Assembly: GCA_948567375.1 (NCBI GenBank)
Contig: OX419761.1
Location: 50,966,501-51,030,500, forward strand
DNA from: Lunularia cruciata
Taxonomy: Eukaryota; Streptophyta; Marchantiopsida; Lunulariales; Lunulariaceae
Direction of reading: 5' to 3'
DNA length: 64,000 bases
Position 1 is the first letter of the stretch; each line of letters opens with the position of its first letter. The notes beneath the pieces are model-generated. The model worked only from the letters and a program-made list of their open reading frames with translations. It was not told the origin of the DNA and did not search any database. Shown here piece by piece: positions 21,386-31,700 of this stretch. A program made the translations under genes and the position numbers.

Positions 21386-23113
21386 TGTGTTATTCACATT
21401 TTTCATTTTGGATGAGTTTTAAAGAAGAAGTGCATTATTGAAACCAAATTGAACCCAAATAGAGAAGAAACGATGAGAAGCTTGTATTTTGATCATACTT
21501 AAAGAAGCTTACTTCATGTCAGAGGAAGAAGGACCCAGATCGGACTGAAGGAGTGCAAACCCAAAGGAGGAATACAAGTTGCAGGTCAGGATTCTTGCAT
21601 GGGCTGTATCTCATTCAAAACATGTCAATATTGTGCATGCTATATCTCGTTGGAAGTGTCTTGTTCAGGGCTTTTTGTTGCCACCAAAATTGTTAAGTTT
21701 GAAGATCTATAGCAGAAGTTACAAGCATTTAAAATTTATGTAGTAGATGTATAGAGTAGTTGAGTGCCTTGAGTAGTTGAGTGCCTTCGGGTTGAGGTTC
21801 TTTGAGTCCACATTACTTCGCATCTATGTTCTTCAGGTGTAGAGACTTTTGGTCTAAACTACTTTGGGTTTGAAGCTTCTTTGCCTTAGGATGAAGGTGA
21901 CCAGATCAAAGGTAATCTGATCTCCAAGTGCAGTGAAGGTGACTTCAAGGGTCTTGTGAGAGGCATGAGAGGAAATTAGAGTAGGGAAAGAAGATATTTA
22001 GGATATCCCTGACTTCAATTTTAGTTTAGATTGAAGATAAGATAGAATTAGAAGAGAAAATAGTTGTAATGAATGAACACAAAGTGCAATATCAGATAGT
22101 GAGTGTCTTTGGGTAAGTTATTTGAGATTTTAGAGAGGAGTAGGTCGCAAGAAAAAGAAGTAGATAGATTACCAATGAGTTTAATTACAGATCAGAGTGA
22201 AGAAGTAGTAGAAATAGCAAAGGAATTAGTAGAATTAGATAAACCCAAAGAAGGAGAAGTGTTAGGAGGATCATCAAGTTTGGAAGCCAAAGTTGAGGTT
22301 GACATTGGATTGGAGTAGAAACAGTTTTGAGATAGGAAGAAGTAGATGTGAGAGGTGCAGTCATTTTGGATCTACAAGTTGGTAAAGTTGTTGTAGAATG
22401 GTATAGTTGTTAGTAGCTATCAAGTGCTCAGCCTATTTAAAGGAGACATTTGTAGTGTGTTATTGTCCAATATTCATAATCTTGAGAATAGATAAAGCGA
22501 AGTGCTGTGAAGTAGTGCTCATCGCTTGAGCTTAATTTTGAGTATCAATTCTATTTTCTTGTGTTTATAAGTGTTAGGAGAAATTCAAAGTGCAAGTTAG
22601 TGTGTGTGTTGGATGTTGGATTCTACAGCCATGATCTTCATTTTGTATGTTTGATCTTGAGTGAAGTGCAATCAGAGCAATATCATGATAGATCTGAGGG
22701 AATTGTAGTGTTGGTAGTATTCTGCATTTGTGAGTGCAGTGCTGAGTTGATGTAAGGCAATTTTGATCAAGGAAGTTGTGCTTTCAGTGGAAGGGTGGAA
22801 CACAATTCTGAGGCGAAGGTGCTTTGCCGAGAAGTAGTTGTCTTTGGAGGAATTTGAATCATCACAATCAAGATTGTTTGGAAAGACTTGAATAATTTGT
22901 GATTAAGGAATGTTACTTTGTGATGAGACAAAGAATCAATGCTTGTTACTCTCTTTTGGGTGTAGTTTCTACCTAAGAGATTAAAGATGCAGTCAAGAAG
23001 AACTACATTGTGATTGATTTGCTTTATATTTGGATATTTCTGACTTGTATCTCTGCGGGAACAAACTTTACTTACCTGATTACCGCAAAAGTGATATTTG
23101 CCAGGTTGTCACA
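21386..23113 (+). repeat. Solo LTR of the Gypsy-A-like family with 5-bp target duplication
   Basis: It starts TGTGTTATTCAC and ends GGTTGTCACA, with ATAGT on both sides (21381-21385 and 23114-23118). Both ends match the Gypsy-A 5' LTR ends, and the middle retains the acidic coiled-coil tail (22103-22318) and the TATTTAAA box (22434). At 1728 bp it is shorter than the 2.8-kb Gypsy-A LTR because much of the coiled-coil region is missing. No internal retrotransposon sequence remains, so it formed by LTR-LTR recombination. Confidence 0.9.
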
Positions 23114-23118
23114 ATAGT

Positions 23119-23841
23119 ACAACTCAAGGGAAGGAACCTAAATGCAAAACTGCACACCAATCCAAACCAATTAGGCATATAATTAGGTATGCAAAGGATG
23201 AAGATGATCCAAACACAAGCAACTTCAAAATAACTCTCCATGCTTTTGGTAAGATTTTGCATTAGAGTCTACTTGCTTTGTCCAAGAGCTGCTCTCAATC
23301 TATTCTCCAAAATTTGCTTCCAACTTGTACTGCAAATAAAGAAATTTTATGTCTTTTAGTGAGGAAATATTTGCAAGACTTAGAAACTGATGAATTATTT
23401 TCTATAGCTCTAGTTCAAATGTTTGAGGTGTAAAAAAAACCTTGAAATATAAGCTTTCTAATGATATAAAGCAAAATATGATCTAACCAATATAGATCCT
23501 TTGATCCCACTCTAGGTACATCCAACAACATAGTAGGTCCCATCTAAGAATGGATCTGATGTTGTGTACTTGCCACAACCCAAGTGCAAGAATCATCCAT
23601 CAAAGTGATGTTCTCCAAAATGTAAGTTGGAGAAATGGACTAATGAACTTGGAGATATAGTAGTATATGTAACATCTCCCAAAACATACCAGAAAAATGA
23701 TTTTGGCCAACACGTATATGTCTCCAATGTGACCATCCCAAAATCACTAAATGAATGGGACCATATCATTCCAAATCCTTTGCCCCAAGCAAGGAAATGT
23801 CTTCTTATAACGCATCACTTCCAACATTGATAATAACTAAA
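23119..23841 (-). mobile_element. Gypsy-M-family relic, right part
   Basis: This continues the relic after the solo LTR. 23119-23490 holds no recognisable domain. 23495-23835 is a degenerate cytosine-methyltransferase segment, described separately. The relic ends at a perfect hairpin, beyond which lies a third Gypsy-A-type LTR. Confidence 0.6.
23495..23835 (-). pseudogene. Degenerate C5 cytosine methyltransferase fragment (second copy)
   Basis: On the - strand the translation reads 'ILGWSHWRHIRVG', 'FWEMLHILLYLQVH', 'SISPTYILENITLMDDS' and 'PRVGSK', collinear with the Gypsy-M methyltransferase (49335-49090). The motif IV catalytic PCQ is replaced by SHW. Motif VI is ENI instead of ENV. Stops interrupt it at two places. 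It is clearly the same domain and at a more advanced stage of decay; it cannot be catalytic. Confidence 0.75.
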
Positions 23842-23882
23842 GATAGTGATAGGCCATGTGATAGACATGGCCTATCACTATC
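23842..23882. repeat. Perfect 18-bp inverted repeat with 5-base loop
   Basis: GATAGTGATAGGCCATGT (23842-23859), then GATAG, then its exact reverse complement (23865-23882). It lies exactly between the methyltransferase relic and the degenerate LTR. Origin unknown. Confidence 0.9.
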
Positions 23883-23883
23883 A

Positions 23884-25250
23884 CTATCATGCTCAAAGAA
23901 GAGTGGTTTGGGTATAGAAGGTGAGATTGTTGTACAACTAAAAATAATACTCAATGTTGTGGCTGAGGTGAAATTGGAGGTGTCCCACTTGCACAACTTG
24001 AAGTTATTAGTGCAAGAGACTCATAGACATAAGGCAAAGGACATAACTTGAATACTTTGTTAATTCATCTTAGAGATTGAGTAGTTGAGAAAATGATAGA
24101 AGTAGGAACTAATGTATGTTTAGCTTAGATTTAGTTAAAAATGATATAGGTAACCTCACTCTCACTTTTTTAGCAAAATTAGGGTAGTACAATTGTTAGT
24201 AGTTGACATCAAAGTGCATGTGACTTTGCATGAGTTACAAGAGTTGTTTGAACTAGTTAGGATAGAGAAGGAGGAAGTAGCTAGTACCATTATGACTTCA
24301 ATTTTAGTTCAGACTAAAGATGTGATAAAAGTAGAAGAAGAAGTAGAAGTAGTTGATGAACCCAAAGTTAAGGAGACACCAGTAAGTAAATTTGGATCAA
24401 GAAGCCAAAGTCAAAGTAGTACTCAAATTGGATTAAGAGTAACTGATTACATATTTGAAGCAATAGATATGAAGAGGTAGAATGATGCTTTACATCTGAA
24501 GATGAAAGATGAAAGATGAAAGATGAAAGATGTAAAGCATCTGAAGATTTATAGAAAGTAGTTTAGAAATTTTTTCTAACTATTGAATGCTTTGTCTACT
24601 AAAAGAAGCCATTTGTAGTGTTGTATATTCAATATTAAAGTTGAGTAAAGCAAAGTGTTGAACTCAATGCTCATCATTTGTCCTTAATTTTGAGTATTAG
24701 TCATGTGTATCTTTTATGAGTATGTGGAAAATTTTGGATTGTAGTTCATAGATTGTTAGATGTTGGATTCTACAATTCTGAATTTCTTTTTTTGTGCTTG
24801 ATACTAAGTGGATAGCAATCAAAGCAATGCCTTGGATGGATCTCTTAAAATTATAGTGTTGGTAGTATTTGTCATTAGTGATTGCAGGTAATTAGACTGA
24901 TGCAAAGTCATTTTGAATAAGGAAGTTGTACCTTCAATGGAGGGGTGGAATGGAATTCCAAGGCAAAGTCACTTCTTGTTCAAATTCATTGAATCATCAC
25001 AATTGCGGTTGAATTGGAAAGAGTTTGAAGAATTGTGATTGTGGGTGACACTAAATTGTGACAAGAGTTGTTGTTGAGCACTTGTTACTCTCTTTTGGGT
25101 ATGGTTTCTACCCAAGAGGCTGAAGACAAAATCAAGAAGAACTAAATTGTTACTTTCACTTTGTAGTTGATCATTCCTGACCAATATGTCTATGAGAATG
25201 AACGATAACTCAACTATTACTGCAAAAGTGATACTTATTGGGTCTTCATA
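23884..25250 (+). repeat. Degenerate third LTR of the Gypsy-A-like family
   Basis: Similarity to the Gypsy-A LTR begins near 23930 ('gtgaaattggaggtgtcccacttgcac', matching about 3620), covers the acidic coiled-coil tail (24193-24480) and the R/U5-like part (24600-25240), and ends at 'gcaaaagtgatacttattggg'. The left half is missing. No flanking duplication was identified. Confidence 0.65.
24484..24541. repeat. 14-bp inverted repeat around a (GATGAAA)4 tract
   Basis: GATGCTTTACATCT (24484-24497) and its exact reverse complement (24528-24541) flank four tandem copies of GATGAAA. It lies within the degenerate LTR and is absent from the other two copies. Confidence 0.9.
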
Positions 25251-25345
25251 GTAGCTCTGATGGTGCAATCAAAAACCTTAATATAATAGAAAACAACCTC
25301 TAAGTATCCCATGAGTTGCTATTGATACAATTGTGACCGCCAAGA

Positions 25346-25444
25346 TACTCAATCTAGTGTCCAAGCCAACTAGCTTTGACACTATAATGATGTGTACTCA
25401 ATCTAGTGTCCAAGCCAACTAGCTTTGACACTATAAATGATGTG
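25346..25444. repeat. Tandem duplication of a Gypsy-M LTR end (49/50 bp)
   Basis: TACTCAATCTAGTGTCCAAG... is repeated at 25395 almost exactly. It resembles the terminal part of the Gypsy-M LTR body (38288-38334, 'ctctagtgtccgagcaatctag ... ggtgtgaca'). The surrounding 25250-25780 holds no recognisable gene. Confidence 0.75.
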
Positions 25445-26164
25445 ACAACTTCTTGGCCTTGCCTTTCTTGATTGTTGCTCTTACTTCCTTGTTCTTCAAC
25501 CCTTCTTGACTACATTATTATTAGCATATTGATGGAAATTGGATTTCTTCTTACTAAAATAAAGAACCAATAAATAAGCATAGGCTCTAACTAGAACTAA
25601 CACCACTTTGAGTGCTTCATGCAAATCCTAACTTTGCAATTATATAGAAGTAGCTATACCAACCTCAACTACCACATGCCACAAGTACTACCATTGAAAT
25701 ATAATTTTAACACAATCACTCATTGAAAATATAAGAATACGCTAATTGAACTTCTAAAATGATAAAACTCATTTATTAGGTAAGGCTTTTGTAAAAATAT
25801 CTATAATCTATTATTAACATGATGTAATTGCAATAAATCTCTTGTTTCTCTTGTTGCTCTCTTGCTTAACAATATTGGATCTTTATGTGCTTGATTCTCT
25901 TATGGAGCTTTGGGTTATATACAAGTTTGATACTACTCTGACTATTATTTTCCATTGGAGTTGGACCATCTTGTCCAAATTGTAGTTTCTTGAGATAACT
26001 ATAAACCCATATTGGTTCTTTGGCAACTAAACATGCTACTATATACTCTGCCTTTGTAGGAGAAGTTACAATGAAAATTTTTTGTTAGCTACTCTAAGCT
26101 AGTGGTCTACCATTCATCATGATATAAAACCACTATGTTTTAGTCACCTACAAAATCCTCACCA

Positions 26165-26428
26165 TAGTGTTGAATGTGGAGTCTGATTTATGTGATTTTG
26201 GTGTCTCATTGCTAGGTCAATGAGTGGGGGTCAAGTGGAAGCCACCCCTTAGGGGGTTTAGGAGCATTGCCATGGGAGAATTTTTTTTCACATGTTGGGC
26301 TTGGCCCATAGTTAGAGTGCAATAGTTTTTGTAAATTTGTAATAGTGTGAGAAAAATCCAATGATTTATCAATGTAGTTTTGGATGTAGGCAATTTCTTG
26401 GCCAAACCACAATAAACCAAGGTGTGAA
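26165..26428. other. Insertion of about 260 bp in Copia-2 RNase H, unidentified
   Basis: RNase H reading on the - strand is interrupted between 'YELGKQI' (about 26490) and 'YGEDFVGD' (about 26160). The intervening sequence includes a G-rich 'gagtgggggtcaagtgg' and a small palindrome TGGGCTTGGCCCA but no domain, LTR end or clear target duplication. Confidence 0.35.
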
Positions 26429-26808
26429 TTTTATTCCTCCATGTCTCCTTTCTCCTTTTTGATCTTGTTACTAGATAGTCAGATTTGCTTTCCTAACTCA
26501 TAGTACATTGCTAGTGTATTAGCAACATATGATACTCCACTAAATTCTAATACACAATTAACAATACCTTTGAGGTACTTGAAATTCTCTTCATTGCTTC
26601 CTAGTGCTTAGATGTAATACAAGAGCAAATATCTCCTCATAGTGGATTCAAGCAAGTTGTGAATATCCAGTGGATACAAGTTTAACTTTGTGTATTGAGA
26701 TGTTGCACTTAACATCAAGCTTGGTTCTATAAACCCATTTCTATTTTATTGCTTTTTTCTCTTTTGGCAAAGCTATTAAATTTCAAGTTGTGTTCTACTT
26801 TAATGACT

Positions 26809-27305
26809 TAGGAGTGATTACTCATCCTCTTGGATGGGTGGTGAGCGGTGCTATAGCACGCAAGGTCTCCAAGTATAGGGGTATGAATTGAGGTCACCTC
26901 TTTGTTCCTCTAGCCTTGGAAGTTATATAGAGCGATGGACATGGTGTTTGACACATTTTTTAGGGAATGCACAAGAGCTTATCATATTAGACGTCAACGG
27001 GTACCATTCTCACTCTCATAATTTGTAGCATACTTTAGACAATGTGTGTCCATTGCTTTATAGAGAGCATTTGCTGGTGTAATCCATAGGAGAGCATTCA
27101 CTCTAGGTGATGCTTCTTTGGATGCTCCAATACTTTGTAGACCGGACGACTTGCATAGCTCAGATATCTTAGGTGTGGTAGGGCAGATTTCTCATATCAA
27201 TACTATTGGGGCCTAGTCCATTCTACCTCTTTTGTCTCTCCCTTGTATGGCTTGATAGGGTCTTCCTATCCTTCTTGTGTTCTATGAGGTCGGCTTTCTT
27301 TCTTC
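26809..27305. mobile_element. Short insertion (497 bp) flanked by AATGACT repeats, possibly SINE-like
   Basis: Copia-2 RT reading jumps from 'DEEFESLK' (27310) to 'LK*NTTWNLIALP' (26805), with AATGACT at 26802-26808 and 27306-27312, so about 0.5 kb was inserted with a 7-bp or longer target duplication. Near its left end 'TGGTGAGCGGTG' and, about 40 bases on, 'GGTATGAATTG' loosely resemble tRNA-type A and B boxes. The right end is T/C-rich ('tttctttcttc'). It has no coding domain. A MITE is the alternative. Confidence 0.45.
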
Positions 27306-28750
27306 AATGACTCAAATTCCTCATCCATGGACTTCATCCATGTAGGTGATTGCATTGCATCTTGGAAACAAACAAAACTACATCCACATTTCCTCCTTCA
27401 ATCTTAGCTACAACAATGCAAGCATACAATGTTTTATTGTAATCACCCTCACTTAGTCTTTGTGGTGGTCTTTTCATTCTCTTACTTTTATGATTTTCTC
27501 CAACCTAAATGCTTGAAGTTGAGCTCTTTGCAAACCAGGGTTTGCATCTTGATGGTCTTCACTTTCTTTTTGAAGTGGATAAATGCTGGTCTCACTTGTG
27601 GATTCTTCACAAATACTAGATTCCTTTGCAAACTCCCTAAAAGTTTATAGAAACTCTTCATCAACTTCTATCTCATCAATGCTAATTCTAGCATTAACTT
27701 GCTCTACATCTTTCTCTTGAAAATAATTAGCATCTATGTTCAGTATTTGTGACCATCAATGATAAGGTAGCTTCTCTCTAAACATGAAGCCCCTACTTCC
27801 ACATCTCTTTCTCTTCTTATGATCCTACAATCTAAAGGCTTTGAATGCTTAACTACATCCAACAAAAGATATTTCTTTTCCCTTTGGATCAAACTTATTT
27901 CTCAAATCCTTTGGTCTGTGCACAAAGATTGAGCAATTCAAAGTTCTCAAATGTACAATTGCTGGTTTTATTCCATACCAAAGCTCATAAAGAGTTTCTT
28001 TGAAACTCTATTTCAAAATATATGTAATAGCTCCCATTGCTTATGCTCAACAACTCTTCAAGCAGCTTGCTAGAAAACAACATGCTTCTTTTTGCTCCAA
28101 ACTTTGTTTTACTATTTATCAAATAACATCATTTTGCTCTATAGTATAAGGTGTGGAAAGTTTATAAACTAATCCAACACTCTATGCAAAAAACCAAAAA
28201 TTCCTTCCTAGTGTATTGTCCTCTCTATCATATTGTAGTTTCTTAGATCTTCATTCCATATTGAGTTTCTATGTGTGCTTGGAATTGTTGAAGCAAGAGG
28301 GAGTTTTTTACTTCTCTTCCAAGAAATCTTCCTATTGAACTCACTCTCATAGTACCAAACATATCAAAGTGAAAGAACTCTCCAATCTTGTACTTGCCTT
28401 TCTCCTTGGTGGATTTTGTAGAAAGTATTCTATGTTGCTTGCTAAGGCAGATCCATCAACAACGAAAGACATTTGATTACTAAGCTCTTTTGGTTTCAAA
28501 TTGAGATCGCCTACTAATCTACTAATCCTTCTCTCTCTCCAATGCAAGATTGAGGCGACCAAGTCTATGGTGCCAAAGTAGAATGTGCAACTGTGAACGC
28601 GGACAAGTTCACCATCGGAATACAATAGTGAGAAAGATAGTGAATACGCGGGATATCAATAGTGAACAAGATAGTGGATGAACTTGTAAATGTCACTTTC
28701 TGCAACGAGGAGGAGAGCATGCTGCTGAATCACCACAAAAGTTTGCATGT

Positions 28751-31700
28751 TTAGTCACATAAGGTTTTGATGACTTGTTGAAATTCAACATTGTCGATCA
28801 CATCATGTAGTTGAGAATAGGTGATCAATATGGTTGTAGCCTCTGGAATTTCTCTCAACCTATTGCGAAACTCTTTTTCTCCAGCCAAACTGCTCAGGAC
28901 CTCCGCAACACAAGTTGAGATCCACGAAGTTTCCACGACGCCTGACAAGTAGCTCACTAGGCCCTCGACAGCACCCGGGAATTCCATCATCTGAAGTCGA
29001 TTTGCCTCACTCCTAGCTACAGCACGCAAAGCTCGCGTCACGTTCTGTTGCACTTCAAAATCCCCCTCCCGTCGTAGAAATATTGTAAGGAGCCTCGCGA
29101 TAGACCCGGAAACTTCGCCGACTCTCTTGCTCCCTTCAGTTTCTGACGCCAATTCACATAAGATGAATGTGGCCGATTGAAGGTGCCTATCATAACTATC
29201 CGTTATCCACAATGAAGCCGCCAACCTCTCAAGACCTTCCGGATACTGCAACATTTGATGTCGATTGACCTTACTCTGAACTAAGTGACACAACAGGAAC
29301 CCCATTGCCTGATGGATTGAAGTACTTCCTTCCTGTTGCAGATAAAGTGTTAAGATATTTGAGACACTGCCGGAAACTTCTCCAATTCTCCTGCAACCTT
29401 CCGTGTCAAGAGCCAGATAGACTAAGATCCAGACAACGTTATCTTCTATGCTCTTATAGCCCCTCTGAGCACAGAAATAATGCACTAACTCCTCCAGAGC
29501 ACTGGGTAACTTCAGAAACTGCTGCTGATTAGCGTTATCCATAGCGAAAACCCGCAAAGCAAGCCCCAATTGTCTTTGAAACTCAATACTGCCTTCCCAT
29601 CGTAGAAACAATGAGAGGATCTGCGGGATTTTCCCAGGAATTTCTCCGATTCTCCTGTTAGCTTCCGGGTGTAATGCCAACACACCTAAACTGGATGCTA
29701 TTTTGCCACGGAGCTTTTCGCTTTTCCCATCAAAGAGAAGATCCGCTAACTCCTCGAGAGCACCGGGTAATTTGACAATGTGATCTCGGGTCTCCTCATT
29801 TATACTGAGAGCGTGGAAGATACATGCCAGTGCCTCTTGAACATCAAGATGAACCTCCTCTTGTGATAAGAGTCTGAGAAACTTTGAAGTGCTCCCTGGA
29901 ACTTCCACAATTTTCCTACCTCCGTCGATGTCAACTGCCAAATGAAATAATGTCAATGCAGCCTGTTCTTGGGACAATGTGCTCTTCCCATTAGACAAGG
30001 AACTTATCAACCACTCTATCGCACCCGAAAACTCCATAATCTGATGTCGATAAACCGGAAACGTGCTTAGAACGAGCGGAAGACCTACCAATGCCTCTCG
30101 AAATGTAAAACTTCCCTCCTCCTGTAGAAAGAGTGTCAGGAGGTTTGGTATACTGCCCGGGATTTCTCCGATTCTCTTGGCACCTTCCATATCGGTGGAT
30201 CTACTTGCCACAAGAGTCAAGATGCGTGCAACGTGTTCAAGGACCAGAATGCTTTTCCCAGTTGAAGGCCACAAGAAGTGCACCATCCACTCCACAGCAC
30301 CAGGAAACTCCACAATCTGATCAGATTCAGTCAAGGCTAAAGCACTCAAAGCGTATGCCACTGCCACTTGAAACTCGGTGCTCCCTGACCCTTCTAGGAA
30401 GAATGTAAGCAGTTTAGACATCAATCCAGAAACTTGTCCTATATTCCTTCTACTCTCAGGCTCAGTGAACTTTGCGACATTAGCAAGAACCCACACGGTA
30501 TTTTCCAAGAGAACAGAGTTGGTGTTCTCCAGTGATAACCAGTTAACCAATGTCTCAATAGCACCAGGGTACTCTAGAATTTGATCTATATTAACCTCAA
30601 GTGCTAGTTTTCGCAAATTGTACAGGGCCACAGATCGAGTAGACGACGTCGACCTGCGACCTATGACCAGCAACTTGAGCAAACTCTCCACCGTCCTGGG
30701 AACAGGAGCCTTCAAATTTCTGTACCATTCTTTCGCCGTCCCGGAGAAGTTGTTCAAAACAGTGGCTATGGTCGGTCCGAATTTGGAGGATGAGAGTAAA
30801 CATAAGAGACCATCATCATCAAGTTCCCCATCGCAAACGGCCTTCATGAATACCTACACAGAAGCAAAGTCTGTGAGTTAGGGATCCTCTGTGCTAGAAA
30901 TATTGTTTTGCTGATGGAGAACACTGGCCCAAGTGCTATGCATTATGTATTATGACTTTCTGAAGGTTTTGGACGCATAACTCATCCAAACATTCAAGGA
31001 GCTCAATGCGATGTAGATCTAGCCTGTACCTGCTTTGCACCACGAACTTCATTGGGTTCCGAATGTTCTTGTCCCATGAGAAAGACGAGAGGACCTACTG
31101 CACTCTGCATCGTCTTGAAGTGGGTGTAATCTGGTTCATTGATCCCCAGGTACCCGGTTGCCTTCTTAGCGAACTGTTTCTGTAAATAGAGGGCACAAAC
31201 TGCAAGAACTACCTTCCCATTCTCTTCATGCTCTATGATTTCACCTGACGAGGTTGTCAGTTTGATATTTAGAAAGGAACTCATCACCTTCTCAACGTCC
31301 TTTTTAGTCTCCGGGTGGGCGTTGAGAAAGTCTCTCTGCAAGTCATGCAACGTAAAAGTTTCATATCTTTCTCCTTGTTTCCAAACTGAAGCAGTCGCTT
31401 CTGCAGCTGGATCATATTGTAAAAAGAACTCGTTTTGCGAAAGCAGCATGGTTCCATGTTCGATCAAGCTCTTCACATGGTCGTGGAAAACCCCCGGACC
31501 CTTCCCCCTGGAATTTCGTAATCTAGTGTTCAGCATGCGCACAACATAGCCGGGGATAGACCTGCCTTCGCAGTTGGCTATCAAGATGAGCAGATGTTTA
31601 GAATCCATTGGCAAACTCCTGTATGTCATCAGCAATGTCTGCCCAATAGCCCTTCCATACTGCAAACCAAGCACTGGTGTGAAACTGGCAATGGAGCCTT

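Larger units (their letters stand above)
25790..28600 (-). mobile_element. Copia-2: decayed Ty1/Copia element
   Basis: On the - strand the order is GAG-pre-integrase/integrase start 'WHHRLGRLNLALE' (about 28570), 'KYKIGEFFHFDMFGTM' (about 28370), 'FQAHIETQYGMKI' (about 28265), 'TLYELWYGIKPAIVHLR' (about 27990) and 'KFDPKGKEISFVGCS' (about 27880). Next come RT start 'DAMQSPTWMKSMDEEFESLK' (about 27360), 'KWVYRTKLDVKCNIS' (about 26740), 'YLKGIVNCVLEFSG' (about 26590) and RNase H 'SPTKAEYIVACLVAKEPIWV' (about 26060). The RT palm with YVDD is deleted. Stops are frequent. Its 5' side abuts the host gene stop codon region. No LTRs were identified. Confidence 0.78.

Noticed and set aside
30133-30408. 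Plus-strand ORFs across the armadillo exon (for example 30063-30408, 30618-30881)
   Set aside because: They are antisense shadows of the long minus-strand coding exon, with no domain and no splice or promoter context.
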